This document shows, in pieces, positions 33,436 to 44,750 of a stretch of DNA of 64,000 nucleotides. The DNA is from Cristatella mucedo (taxonomy: Eukaryota; Bryozoa; Phylactolaemata; Cristatellidae), in the NCBI GenBank assembly GCA_009760855.2, contig WPIO01000031.1, positions 4,209,501-4,273,500 of the forward strand, in the 5' to 3' direction. A model generated the notes under the pieces. It made no database searches. It was not told where the DNA came from and saw only the letters and a program-made list of their open reading frames with translations. Position numbers and translations under genes: made by a program. Position 1 is the stretch's first letter. Each line of letters opens with the position of its first letter.

Positions 33436-33815
33436 CTGCCGAATGAGAAAAAATTGGGCTGTTCGTATGCTAAATTTAGCCAAGGAAATGCACCGGTAGT
33501 AGCCGACAAATGAAGGTCTGAACGACGAGTCCTCCAGTTCCAAGGTGGCAACAGTCTCCACACTGGCAAACTGGCACAGCCTCCCTGAGGCATCGGCAGG
33601 TGCGGAGGCGGCGGCAGCAGTAGTGGGGAGCCGGCAAAGCGTGAGCCAGCTGCTGCTGCTGCTGACTACGCGAAGGAAGAAGCTTCAGGCGCTCGGTGTA
33701 GCGGCGTAGCGTGCACAGGTGTCTGCGGGTGATGCCGTTAAAATGCTGGCCGCGGCTCAGCCGACACTGCTACTAGCGCGTGCCGGGAGAGAGTGAAGCG
33801 GACAGGCCAGCCTAC

Positions 33816-34025
33816 CTGGCTGCCATTGAAACCGGGTGGCCCTGGCGGCCCTGGCATCTTGGACACGTTGGCAACCAGGCTGCTAAGCGAGTCGACAGAG
33901 TTGTTGAGGTTGCTTGCAAACTGGACTAGGCTGCTATCTAGCCGCAAGACAGTCAGGCCGAGCGCCGAGTAGTTGCTGCGCAGCGCCACTGCATCGGACT
34001 GCAGCCGGGCATCGAGTTCTGACAT
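33816..34025 (-). CDS. collagen-like membrane protein copy C, exon 4 (stalk to collagen)
   Basis: A 210-nt, 70-codon exon in phase 0/0 on the minus strand, with acceptor GGGCATCTTGCAG and donor GTAGGCTGG. Residues 1-56 form a helical, coiled-coil-like stalk (for example LVQFASNLNNSVDSLSSLVA) with sequons NYS, NNS and NVS. Residues 57-70 are MPGPPGPPGFNGSQ, four collagen triplets. With the two in exon 5 the collagen run is only six triplets. The sequons agree with an extracellular position after a type II anchor. It is the exon that copy B has lost except for the last 33 bases. The translation is open, with no stop or frameshift. Confidence 0.82.
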
Positions 34026-34427
34026 CTGCAAGATGCCCCACCAATCGTGCACGACGGTTCGCGGAGGGGGCGGCTAGGGCTGGCTATTTTGACAGGTCAG
34101 GTGCCGAGGCAATGGCACATAGCAGACACGGGTGTAACGAGAGGGGAAGCAGCACGCCGCCGCGTGCGTGAGTGGTGAAGCGCGAGCGAGCGCTGTGTCC
34201 ACGCCACCGCAGGCTCGGCACTTGACGGACCCTACTGGATGAGCCGACCCAGCGCGGGCAGCTCGCTGCAAGATGGACAGGCATGGGAAAGTATGACGAC
34301 TTTGAAAGCCAGCTGCTGCCGGAAGTAACTTGAATCGGGAATTACTCGAGTAAGCGGCACACCACTTGCGAGGGAAGCCGATGGGATTCCGGGATATGCC
34401 GGTAGGCGTCTTGCAAAAAGAAACGCC

Positions 34428-34607
34428 ATGGCGGACACCGATGTCGAAAAGACAGACGGGGAGCGAGAGACTGCACCAGCAGTGAGCGTAGCGAGGCGAC
34501 CAAACGTAGAGCCTCTACTGCCGCTGCACGAGGAGCATCGAAAACAGGAAGATCTACTAGCGCCACACGAGATCGTTAGTAATCTGCTACATCTGCCAAA
34601 ACAGTAG
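34428..34607 (+). CDS. candidate small ORF, 59 codons
   Basis: ATG at 34,428 sits in a strong initiation context (AACGCCATGG). The ORF ends at TAG (34,605-34,607). The product is charged and non-repetitive (starts MADTDVEKTDGERETA, contains PLLPLHEEHRKQED), with no membrane segment or known motif. It lies on the strand opposite the collagen-like gene, inside its third intron. It may be a first exon, a small protein or chance. A possible donor GTTAGT lies inside the ORF near its end. Confidence 0.3.
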   Translation: MADTDVEKTDGERETAPAVSVARRPNVEPLLPLHEEHRKQEDLLAPHEIVSNLLHLPKQ

Positions 34608-34729
34608 CATATGCGGTATACAGGTATATACATGTATAGAGCTATATATATTTATTTTGCAAATAATCATGACTCGTCAACTAACACTCGTAGTAGGCAT
34701 GCAACAAGACAACCAAATGCACACACTCG

Positions 34730-34734
<5 letters not shown>

Positions 34735-34764
<30 letters not shown>

Positions 34765-34768
34765 GCAC
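34735..34768. repeat. (CA)n microsatellite
   Basis: About 26 bases of CA repeat followed by GCACGCACACGCACAG. Confidence 0.93.
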
Positions 34769-35315
34769 ACGCACAGCCTACCCACTTAAGATATATATGC
34801 TATATGGCATTCTAGCTGTTTTCATTCTACCTATGCAGCATTGCTGAGTTACCACCAACTCTGTACCCAACGTTAGCCTACCTATCAAATCGGTGCATTA
34901 GCATAGAAGTTCGGTGCATTAGCCTGCCATTAAGCATGCTAAATGACAAAGCACAAGCCCCGCTTCCAGTCATCTTTGCAGGCGCAGCTGTCAGCAAGCT
35001 TCTAGTACCACGTGTGGTCAGACAGGGACAAAGTGTCAGACAGACAGACAGAAAGACAGATTGCATGCAAATGTTTAAATGTGCAACAGCATGCTGCAGC
35101 AATCAAGACGTACTAGGTCAGAGCTACTTGTGCATGCTGAAGCACGGGGCCTATGAGAACTTCACCTAGCAGCAGCAGCAGCCCCCTCGCGCTACTTCCA
35201 GCAGAGCGTTGCCACAAGGTGTTGACTGCCTGCCAGGCAACAACGGAGGTGTGGTCCACGTTGGCCGCAACGAAGGCTCCAGCCAAGCGATGACAGCTCA
35301 GCAGCAGCAGCTCAC

Positions 35316-35378
35316 CTGGGTTCTGTAGGCATCCAGCATTAGCGCTTGCATCGCAGTTAGGTTTCTGAGCTGCTCCAC
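35316..35378 (-). CDS. collagen-like membrane protein copy C, exon 3 (stalk)
   Basis: A 63-nt exon in phase 0/0 on the minus strand, with acceptor GCGCTTCAG and strong donor GTGAGC. It encodes 21 residues (VEQLRNLTAMQALMLDAYRT plus Q) with an NLT sequon and heptad-like Leu/Met spacing. It aligns without gaps to the copy A and B exons. An alternative acceptor (CGCAGAG|ATC) would add seven in-frame residues. Confidence 0.78.
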
Positions 35379-35893
35379 CTGAAGCGCCCGATCAAAGATC
35401 TCTGCGTGAGTGCGCAAAATCTAGCAAGAGCAGTGCTTGGGCGCCGCTGGCACCAGACCAAAGCACTTCGTCGCGCGAGCCGCCAGCCACGGGCCGATCA
35501 GCGCCCGGCTGCAGCGCTGCTGGTCTCTTATCAGCATAGCTGAGAGGGCTCAAGCTGAAAGTGTGCAAGCACCGCTCTGGACTGGCAGACAGACAGCTTG
35601 GCCTCAGGCACGGGGCAGTGGCCTGCAATGCACGCATCCACAGCAGGCATGCTGCAAGAGCCTGCTGTCGTCTCATGCCATCTCGGCGAACGCTGTCTGT
35701 CCGTCCACGTGGCCGGATTCGGTCGGTCACTCTCTCGCTGGCAACGCAAGCACGGCAAGTGTAATGGCACAAACGTGGCAACTGGCAAGGCGGTCCACGC
35801 GATGACACGGCCTTGATATTGATATATTGATGTGCAGAGAATTGAGCACAGCAGATATATTTTTTCGGTCGCACGAAATGCTTGCAAACTCAC

Positions 35894-35958
35894 CTGCTGT
35901 TGAAGAGATGCTAGCTTCTGTTCAAAGCTTTGATTTAAAGGACTTGTAACTGGCTGAG
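35894..35958 (-). CDS. collagen-like membrane protein copy C, exon 2
   Basis: A 65-nt exon on the minus strand, with acceptor TTTCTTTTTGTTGCAG (good pyrimidine tract) and donor GTGAGTTT. It enters in phase 1 and leaves in phase 0. Joined to the last G of exon 1 it starts with Ala and reads AQPVTSPLNQSFEQKLASLQ plus QQ, a probable stalk segment with an NQS sequon. The phase fit on both sides is the main evidence that it belongs to this gene. Confidence 0.78.
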
Positions 35959-36159
35959 CTGCAACAAAAAGAAATGCACAAGGCCCACAAGCGTTACCCA
36001 GTAGCACCACAATGCACTAGCGTTAGCCAGTAGCCTCACAAAGTAGCTGCTGACTAATGATGCATGATACGAAGTTGGGCTGGTAAGAGTAAACCGATAG
36101 CCCGAACAGAAATCGTTCACTTTTCGTGGTCAGTGAACTGTGCATCAGAAAAAAAGGAG

Positions 36160-36232
36160 AACTACCAGACGAGGTAGGAAAGTAAGCAGGAAAGAAGGTA
36201 GGTAGGCAAGGAGGTAGGAAAGGAGGTGAGAG
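36160..36232. repeat. GGTA/GGAA purine-rich repeat
   Basis: Degenerate tandem of GTAGGAAAG-like and GGTAGGCAAG-like units. Confidence 0.7.
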
Positions 36233-36771
36233 CAGAATCACCTTAAAGCAGCTACAAGAAAAGTGGTCTGGAACAATATCGTCAACAGCCAACGGCGCTG
36301 TTTAACTCGTGTGACTTGATGGCATTGCTTGGCTTATGATACAGCAGCAGTTCAGCATGTGTTTTCCTCAATCAAGCAAGATGGTGGATTCATGTGTCTG
36401 TGCAAGCCTCTGTAACCAGGGTCACTTCATTTCATTTTTAAAAGCGTACTCATAAGAATGAGGCTGCACATCCCAGCTGTTGCCGTACTACAAATGAATC
36501 TTGTTTAGATACTAGATGGAGAAAGGGCATTGTTACTACCCAAGTTCACCTATCACTTGCAAAACGAGAAATACAAGTGCCTTGGCTCTCGATTGCCTCC
36601 ATATAAGCGATGTAAACGCATCACGTGGCAGCTACAGAGCAAGCTCTCTTCAGGGCAACCTGCATACAGCCTACAGATCAAATATTCGGGTACTAAGATA
36701 ACTTTCCCTTGTCAGTGTTCACAGCATGCCGTCAGCAGTCATATCTCCCATAGGACAGAAAATTGCTACAC

Positions 36772-36825
36772 ATAAAGGAGGAGAAGGAGGAGAATGAGAT
36801 GGAGGAGAAGGAGGGAAGTTTCCAT
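36772..36825. repeat. GGAGAA purine repeat
   Basis: Imperfect GGAGAA/GGAGGA tandem, all purine apart from three T. Confidence 0.75.
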
Positions 36826-36989
36826 TTTTCGAATTCGGCTGCGCAGGCAACCAGTGTGGTATTTGCATAGCTGCAACCCACTTCATATGCAGCAGTCATG
36901 TCGAATACACTAAACTAATTAATTTTGGTTAAATTAATTAATAAAAGGATAATTAATCTGGAGCAAAGATACGTCGGCAACGTCGGATT

Positions 36990-37740
36990 TGATAAGACAT
37001 TATCTGTCTCCTTTGCTGAAGGAGCTTCGACGGCTTCCGGTTGATCAAGGGATAAAGTTCTCACATTGACCCACACGGCCCACCAGGACTTGGCTCCTTC
37101 ATGCCTAGCTGAACTGCTGCAACAGTTTCAGCCTCATCGTGCCTTCAGGTCCTCTACGGAATATAAATTAGCTGTTCCATACCTATGCGCTGGTTTGGTC
37201 TAGCGGTTAAGGTGCTCACCCGACCAAGGTCTGACTGAGGTCGTGGGCTCGAGCTCCGAGGCACCAAGGTCTGACTGAGGTCGTGGGCTCGAGCCCCGAG
37301 GCATATTTGAAGCGCCTGAATAGAGATTAAGTTCTCTTGGGGCGCTATATAAATGAATTATTCTTTGTATATGCTAGAAGACCGTTGGCTACAGAAGCTG
37401 TAGCTCTGCAGGTCCTAGACTGTGGAACTTGCTTCCACAATGTTTATGCATCTCTTCTCCTGCTGGCCACATCTTGTGGCACATCTTTTCCAGCCGTCCT
37501 GAGCTGCTACTTCCATGCTAATCACTACCTCAGCTGCTCTTCTGATTCAGCTATGCTTCTCACTTTCTCTTTGTTGCGTGAGATTAAGTCTGTTGGCTGT
37601 CAAATGAATGAGTACCGAAAGCAGCTTAGGCTTCGAAGGCACTATAGATTACTCTCCTTCCTAACACCCACATAGGCTTTGTGGCTTTTTGGAGTTACAG
37701 ACAGAGGTACATTACATTACATTATCTAACAGCCGACAAT
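36990..37740 (+). mobile_element. LINE-2 C-terminal fragment split by SINE-A
   Basis: Before the SINE the frame carries PLLKELRRLPVDQGIK. After it comes ATEAVALQVLDCGTCFHNVY and the LINE-2 C-terminus also seen at 16,968-17,330, ending in an ACATT repeat at about 37,710. Confidence 0.88.
37188..37358 (+). mobile_element. SINE-A with internal 40-bp duplication
   Basis: TGGTTTGGTCTAGCGGTTAA (A box) and two tandem 40-base units (37,224-37,263 and 37,264-37,303), each holding a GGGCTCGAGC B box. The tail is GGGGCGCTATATAAATGAAT. Confidence 0.93.
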
Positions 37741-38039
37741 ATTTGGCCTCACATTCAAAACAGGTACACCATGCATTTCAGGATGCACAAGCCTGAATGT
37801 CCAGTAAGATCCTGGTAAAAAAAAAAAGACTGCTATGCTCTGTTTTAGGTCATCTGCAATCTACACATCCTCCGAACGGGTTCGGTTACCGAGAAACATT
37901 CTCTTTGCCTTAGCGTGTGCTGAAAATGGCATCTAATTCGAGCGATCGTTGTTGCACCATTATCCCTTCTATTCTGGGGGCGGTATGTTCATAGTGCAAC
38001 TGACAGCCGGGCACTTGCTTTGTCATGTGTGACAGGCTC

Positions 38040-38250
38040 TGGTTGATTGATGACGATTGTAACATTCAAGTTGATTGCACTAGGTACAGTCAGGTGTGCT
38101 CATATCTTGACTGTGACCTAGAGAACTTTGGCTTAGACCAATTCGTTTTTCATGCAACTAATTTTGGTGGCTATATTACAGGTCTAGTAGCTACCAAGGA
38201 TGTCTGCTCCAATGACCTCACTGTGTGCCTGCATACCACCTCGCATCATT
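38040..38250 (+). mobile_element. LINE-2 endonuclease fragment
   Basis: DLENFGLDQFVFHATNFGGY and a following TKDVCSNDL match the endonuclease C-terminal region of the LINE-2 copy near 20,900. Confidence 0.75.
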
Positions 38251-38260
38251 GCTCGATCTT

Positions 38261-38361
<101 letters not shown>

Positions 38362-38369
38362 TATAGGAA

Positions 38370-39790
38370 GCATCCCTGTCTAAGAAGGCCCGAATTTCGG
38401 CAATGCTACATAGCTGAAAGAAGGTAGATTGGATAATGGGTCTAGTGAAAGGTCGCTTTTGAACAGGACAACTATATTTTGTGCAGATGCTACGGGAGAC
38501 AGGCTGCTAGGCTGAGTCAATTTTTAGCATTATTTAAAATTTCTACATTTTCACGCTAGGTTTGCCCATAACTAATAAATTAATTTAATCGTCATGCAGT
38601 CTGAGAAAGTTTGCTTATGTCCAAGTACAAATGCATGCAGGCAAGGGAGAGTGGAGAGATGCCGATGCGCTGGCCGATCGATCGATCGAGAGGTCGATGC
38701 GCTGGTAGGCTGGGATGGATCAATGCAAAGGTGTGGCCGCGTATCCTCTGCATGGAAGTGAAAGCCTAGACTGCACTTGGCAATCACATCGGCATGGGGA
38801 AGAGTATCTCTCTGGTGTCTCCCACTATGATAGGGCCTAAACCATTGGCAGTGCAGTGCCAGCGATGCCTAGTCAAAATGAGAGGTGCTCGAGAAAGACT
38901 TGGTGATCAATAGTATCAAATGCTGCCAAACGATCAAACAAAACAAGCAGATTGACTGTACCCAAGTCTGCATTCCTGAGAAGGTCAGTATACACCTGAA
39001 GAAATAGTGACTCTTTTACAGCGATTATCTCTCTAAAATCTATCTGGAACTTGCTAGGTTAGAAGTTTCAGTTTAAGAGTTTAGCTGGCCTGCCACTACT
39101 CGTTCCAGTGTCTTTCATAGGAATGGCAGTAGGAAGACAAGGCAGATGTTGCTCAAGCTCTATTAGTCTAGTCATGCTTTCTTAATTAGTGGCCTAACAA
39201 TTGCCTTTTTGAAAGGTACAGGGACAAGACCTGAAGTTAGGGACATATGTATTATGCTAGATGCACATGGCACCAGTAGCAGATATATGCATCGCACAAG
39301 TAGCACAGTAAGAATAGGGTCTAGAGGGCCAGTAGTCTTCTTTGACTGGGAGATGAATTTTAGAATAATGCTACTCGAGGCAGGCTTTAATGCAGACATA
39401 AATAAATAAATCCTAGCTGATTAAACAGCCTCTTTTTGTATAGCGACAGAAGACCCTTTACGGCTATCACCACCGCTTGCAGTGGCAATAAAGAATCGCC
39501 CACCGCAGGAATCGAACCCACGACCTCGGGACCGAGGTCGTGAAAAGCAACCGCCTTACCTAGTGTGCCATCACGGCAGACATTGAGGTATCTCAAGGAA
39601 TTGAAGGAGAAGAATCCCGTGAGAATGTGGTTACCATAGGCACGGACTCTCATCTTGTCCATCTGGCTGACAAAGGAGCTAGAGAAGCGATCATCACTAG
39701 GTAATATGCTAAGCTGGGAGTGGTTAGGGTGATGGTTGATGGTAGATATCAGCATTTTCGGACTGTGCATCTGCTATTGGACAATATTTT
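38370..39790 (-). mobile_element. LINE-1 middle fragment with SINE-B insertion
   Basis: On the minus strand the linker (KMLISTINHHPNHSQ) is at the right end. Then come the SINE-B, the RT start TGPLDPILTVLLVRCIYLLL with LTSGLVPVPFKKAIVRPLIK, a decayed palm, and a jump to a degenerate core and to LWANLA near 38,560. It is deleted and frameshifted. Confidence 0.87.
39414..39585 (-). mobile_element. SINE-B, near full length
   Basis: Read on the minus strand: GCCGTGATGGCACACTAGGT (A-box region), GTGGGTTCGATTCCTGCGG (B box), then GCAAGCGGTGGTGATAGCCG and a CTGTTTAATCAG end. It sits inside LINE-1. Confidence 0.9.
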
Positions 39791-39904
39791 TATATAAAAA
39801 TCGGACATGGCCTTAGCTAGAATCAATCGGTATGATCTACATACAACATATGGTATATCGGGTGAAGGCCGGTGCATAGATCAACATATGAAAGTGGGAC
39901 ATAT

Positions 39905-40062
39905 TTACAACTCATTTGTCGAGCACCCTACGAGAACTTAATCTCTACTCAGGCGATACAGATGTGCCACGGGGCTCGGGCCCACGAACTCGGTCATCAA
40001 ATATGTTCACATTGATCTTGGTCGAGGCGAGCACCTTACCATTGGGCTAAACCAGCAGAATA
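39905..40062 (-). mobile_element. SINE-A
   Basis: The reversed tail GAGAACTTAATCTCTACTCA, the B box CTCGGGCCCACGAA and the A box CCATTGGGCTAAACCAGC are visible. Confidence 0.88.
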
Positions 40063-40384
40063 ACATCCCTTTGTTGATCCGGTGGTACTACGTATAAAGC
40101 TCAACTTTTGCCTTTGTTCAGTCACTGCCAGCCGGTACTTAACTACCTATATGATATGTGTGCATGTGTGCGCACACTGGTGTGAGCACAGTGGTGGAGC
40201 CAGAATTTTCAGCTAGGGGGCCAAACCCATTCAGTCTGTGATAAAAGCTAAGGAAATCACTACAAGTCTTTTGGACGGCACGTGAGTGGCAGATGCCCAT
40301 AGATTTAAAGTATGCAGACGATCTTACCAATCGTCATCTTTGTGGACATTTTTTACCCAATAGATTAATAAAAAGATAACGATG

Positions 40385-40505
40385 TTAAATTTATTTAGGG
40401 CCCTCTGAGAACTCAATCTCTTTCTAGGGACTTTACATTTGTTGCAAAGTAAGTATGATTAAATGGTTAGTGGAAGCATGCTCAATAACAAGAAGCATAA
40501 CATAC
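40385..40505 (-). mobile_element. LINE-1 3' tail fragment
   Basis: GGGCCCTCTGAGAACTCAAT and ACTTTACATTTGTTGC followed by TGGTTAGTGGAAGCATGC. Only the terminal 3' UTR is left. Confidence 0.85.
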
Positions 40506-42019
40506 ATATGCTGTATATAAAGCATGTCAAATAAAGCATGCAAAGCAGTCCTACCGGTTGAAACTAAAAGAACCCTGCAATCGTGGTATAGTGGACCCAG
40601 CAGTATGCCTGGAATCACTAGCGGTGGTTCACACCCTGAAGGCAGACCCATACAGTCCAAAAATGTTCAAACTGCTAGCAGAGTAGCCACAGTAACACTG
40701 CTTTGCAGGCCTAATTAGACTTAGCTTTTCTGTCTCCGTAGGTTCGGTCTCTCACTTCTCTCGATGGGTAGTTAGTCTCTTGCTTGAGCTACTCCAGCTG
40801 TACTCCGAAGCTTGCAGCTGCTATTCTCTCGGACCCGAAGATTGGTAGCCATTCTTGGGCTCGTATATCTCGTTAATTTGTATGACACCCTCGGCTGATA
40901 GCATTCTTGAGCTTGCCTACCAGCCTACCATCCTGGTTCGTGAAGCACATTAGTAAGCCTACTGGCCAGTTCGTATCTTCTGTCAGTAGGGTTGCTTTTA
41001 GCTGTAGGTTATTTAAGGACCCGAATAGGTCTTACTGTTGGATTAACTCCATCGCTCGGACTACGACTTAACTAATGGGTCTCAGCAGATCTGCATGGCT
41101 GGATTAAAACCCAGTTACCCCTGTTATTGCAGACTAAGGAATCCCTTTTAGGTGTCGTTGTTGCACGACTACACGTTGTCGGTCAGCATGACGCTGCAAA
41201 AAAGAAACCATTTCATGCAAGGGGAATGGCAAAGACATTCCTTCACTTCTGAGAGGAGGAAAACCTACGACACAGAAAAGTGTTATGTGACTATTGCTCT
41301 GCATGAGCAAGACTAACTTTTCACCTGAACTAAAGTGTTCTATCTACATAAGCTTAAAGCCGGTATGATCGAATGAGCAAGTCACGATGGACATTTTTAG
41401 CCAGTCTAGTTTGGCAACAAGCAGCCAAGTTAATTTTGTACCGACAGAGCTGACTAGGTGACAGAGAGGTCATCGGTCATCGAGAGGAGACAAGTTGGCA
41501 ACCAAGGTCACTTCCTGCCAGAGGAAGACTAGAGGAATTCCTTGTAAACAGGGCTGTCAACTCAGGTCTAGTTAGAGTCGCTATTAAGCAGGATCGAGCT
41601 CTTCTCAGCCAATAGAAACAAGTAAGAGCACACCTTCAAAGTAGGATAATCGCATGCATTTTCCCGAGTGGCCACAAGGCGGCTGCAGGCTGCCACATCT
41701 GAGCAGAACAACATTTGACGAAAGCAGGGCTGTGCTCTGCATCTGATTCTGACACGTTTGCTAGGGAATACACAGTTCTATCAAATCCACATCAATATCT
41801 GGCCTGCTGGCTCTAAAACAGGCACAAACGAACCGAGGAGCCAATGGAGTGTGGCTAAGCTTGATCGGACTGTCTGCGAGCCGCCATGAGAAACACGTGC
41901 GCACTTGCTTGCGCTGCGAAGCCTGCCCGGGATTTGCCAGGATTTTTGCACGCACGGACGTCAACGGCTAGCGCAAAGCCAGACGGCAGCAACCAGCGCT
42001 GTCTCTTCATGCACCTTAC
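40506..42019. other. unannotated stretch (first intron of copy C, part)
   Basis: No family or exon recognised. Confidence 0.4.
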
Positions 42020-42368
42020 CCGTTGAAGCGCCAATGATGGCAGAGGCAGCCGCCCCGCCGCCGCCGAGGCCTCCTCCTCCTCCACCGATGGCGCTGGCAG
42101 CCACCAGTGCTGCCACGATCGCTGCGCCGACGGCCACGACGGCAACGACGACGAGAAGCCAGAGCAGCAGCGACCAGCGCTGCCGCAGCGACTCTCGGTG
42201 ACCTCTCTGACCTTTGCCTTTGGCCGGAAGCTCGTCGGCATCGCCGCCGGCCCCGTGCTGCTCCCTAGACAGCTCCGACGAGGCTGCCTCGTCCGAGTCG
42301 ACGCTGTGCCCTATCGACTGCTCGGAGAGACGCAGCGAGTAGAGTGGGTTCGACTTTTTCCTAAACAT
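42020..42368 (-). CDS. collagen-like type II membrane protein copy C, exon 1
   Basis: The minus-strand exon ends at donor AACGG|GTAAGG in phase 1. With the ATG at 42,368 it gives 116 codons plus one base. An in-frame ATG at 42,440, or a longer start, is also possible because the frame is open to 42,863. Residues 1-64 are hydrophilic and rich in Ser, Asp and Glu, with basic residues just before the membrane (RESLRQRW). Residues about 66-94 are a strong membrane segment (SLLLWLLVVVAVVAVGAAIV and on), followed by an unusual Gly-rich stretch and AAASAIIGAST. Positive charges on the N-terminal side and no cleavage site indicate a type II anchor. Confidence 0.72.
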
Positions 42369-43738
42369 CGTCAGCACGATCTCTCGGGATCGGTCGCAAT
42401 GCTTGGCCACGCGCACTGCTGCAATCCACCGATGCTTCATCGAGAACGCAAGGCTTGGCAACCGCTCTCTGCCTTGCAGAAGCCGCACGCTAGCGAGCGC
42501 ACCTTCCCGACTCGGTGGACAGTCCTCGAGCGACGTGCGGACGATGACCGTCGCTGCTGGCTTCAGGCGGCGGCCGCAGCATGGCTGAGGTGGCATTATG
42601 GAGGGCAGGCGGCTGTGGCAAGCCGTTGCCACCTCGGTCTGCCGAAGCTCGAGGCAAGTACTTGTGCCTGCATGCACCGGGAGCAAAAAGCAAGCATTGA
42701 TACAGATGCCGCTGGCACCAGGCCCTTGCACGTCACTCGCCGGCAGGCTCGCTGAGTGCAGGCAATCACTGTGAAGAGCCCGCGTGCAAATTCGAGAGGC
42801 AGCAGTGGCGAATCGCGTTACCACTGAGCAATCAGTGGCAGCAAGACTCAAGGTCAGACTCAAATGCCTGCGACGACTGCGGCTAACAGCTGAAAATGGC
42901 CGTCCGAATGAGGAGACGGTTTATTAGTTGTGTGCGTTTTGCCTGGAATTCCCTTTCTCTGTCACTCAGCATCTCGCTGTCTCCTCGCTGGCACGTTCTG
43001 ATGATGTGTCGACGGATGGGTCACCGACGGCTTCTCGAGCCATCTGCCCTAGGCTCGTTTCTTCCTCCCCCCCTCCCCCGAAACCGAGTGTTTGTTGGTA
43101 GTGTGCCACGCCCCCATGCCAAGCAGCTGCCTGCCAGGCTCTATCGCTTGCTGACTGTTGAGTTGAAAGACACTCCAAGCTGTTCGGCTCACAGTTGTTC
43201 GATAGTTGCTCCAGTGACACAGAAGGAGGCCTTGCCCCCGAATCGACACCACCGTGAGTAAACGAGTATATAGTAAGCAAGCCTGGTCCTCTAGTATACA
43301 GGCCCAGTGTGCAAGGTAACAGAAAAGGCAGCTCCAAAGCAGAAAGCAGAGGCTTGGGAAGACGATGCAATGCTTTGCATCTCAAGTTTGTACAAGCACG
43401 AATCAGGGTGCATCGATGACTGCATCGTGCACTTATGCACAACCAAGTGCTTGATGCTTGACAGTGGCAGTGGTACAGGTCATGCATTCCAAATGGCTGA
43501 CTAGGCCGGCAGTCAGCGGCCGTCACAGCTATGCACCAATCGACTGCAGCACAAGACGGTATATGTGCAGGCTCTTGATTTTGCAGCTTTTGGCACGACT
43601 GAAGGGAGGAAGCACTGCAGTAAGCAGCCCGTTAACGGTTACCAGACTCAGCGGTCCTCTTAGGTGTCTTATCAGAATTACAAGCGTCACACTACGAAAG
43701 AGATCCCACTGGTCCAGCTGCTGGGAGCAGGCACGACT
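42369..43738. other. region upstream of copy C exon 1
   Basis: GC-rich near the exon and probably containing 5' UTR or promoter. No specific element could be assigned. Confidence 0.35.
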
Positions 43739-43739
43739 T

Positions 43740-43795
<56 letters not shown>
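43739..43795. repeat. (CT)n microsatellite
   Basis: About 56 bases of pure CT. Confidence 0.95.
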
Positions 43796-43800
<5 letters not shown>

Positions 43801-44750
43801 GCTGTATCTGCTTGTGCTGACTGCTGCTCTTCTGGGGATTGTAAACTACCACCAACAATGAGCTGGCTCTCTCAGCCCCCCAGATCGTAAGGCTAAATCG
43901 CGGGGTTTTCCAATATTCTCATTGCATGGTACCCTACAAACTAAAAACTAATCAGCGATTGACTTTGGGTCGTGGTTCAACACTAGGGACATGAGTGGAT
44001 GTACATTGTTTCGAGTGAAAACCAACTACCCCTAGTTCATGTTTTAGACCAGGCCAGTAATTCTTTGCTAGGCCCATTGCAAGCCGTATACTCGATCCGT
44101 AGGTCAGACGATGCAATTGGCAAGCACGTAGCAGAGCAGGGCAGGAGGCAAGGGTGATGAGGCTGCAGTCCCATATTGGATTTTCATAAAGGTTGACTCA
44201 GGTACAGTCAAGGTCAAGAGTAATCTCCCTTGAAAGATTTCCTGAGACGGCTACAGACGATCCAGTAATACAAAATTTCTTTCACAGCTGCAAAAAGCAT
44301 GTTGTTCGTCGACAACAGCTAATGCTGTAGCGACAAGCTGAATACTGGCACTATTTTGCCTGATACAACCACACTCGTACGACAGCCTATACGTGAACCT
44401 ATGGTGGCAGATGCCTGCCTGCCTGCCTGCAGTGTCCAGCTACACCGATGTATGCTCGGCTCTGTCAGTGAGCTCAAGCAGGTTCCACGACCTCAGCGTT
44501 CAGGCATGGGTGGAATGATTGTCAGGGTGAAATGATTCCGAAAGCCCAAACCTACAATAGCTTGCCGGCCAGGCTGACTGAAGTGAATATGCCATCTTTC
44601 TGCCAGAGCCAAGTCACCTGCCACTCTGTTTCCATTATCGAAAGAACGTTCACACGAGCGCCCCCCCCCCCAGAGCCCGCACTCTTGGTATAGCCGCGGC
44701 GACGGTGCTGCCCCCTCCCCAAGGCAGCTCGAGCAGTAGTAGCCGTCCTT
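43796..44750. other. unannotated stretch
   Basis: No exon recognised. It contains a GCCT tetranucleotide run near 44,417 and a C12 run near 44,660. Confidence 0.35.

Larger units (their letters stand above)
26870..33850. repeat. segmental duplication unit, copy C (partner 6,449-13,440)
   Basis: Colinear with copy B over about 7 kb. Copy-specific differences here are a roughly 575-base insertion at 30,346-30,920, a LINE-1 tail at 31,000-31,090, and the opposite orientation of the segment at 32,380-32,535. The LINE-1 and the SINEs at 10,825-11,990 are absent. Confidence 0.9.

Noticed and set aside
41000-41170. Possible rRNA-like or snRNA-like sequence
   Set aside because: The impression came from short motifs only; no longer conserved rRNA or snRNA segment could be followed.
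42369-42863. Upstream part of the 300-codon minus ORF as a long N-terminus
   Set aside because: The upstream residues are of GC-rich, unconstrained type; a start at 42,368 or 42,440 gives a more plausible protein, though I cannot exclude a longer one.
42966-43526. 186-codon minus ORF
   Set aside because: Composition resembles random GC-rich translation, there are no start-context or splice cues, and overlapping ORFs exist in other frames.
43529-43858. Arg/Glu repeat ORF, and similar ones at 49,980, 57,708 and 60,735
   Set aside because: Each owes its length to a GA/CT array; the non-repeat ends lack splice or start support.
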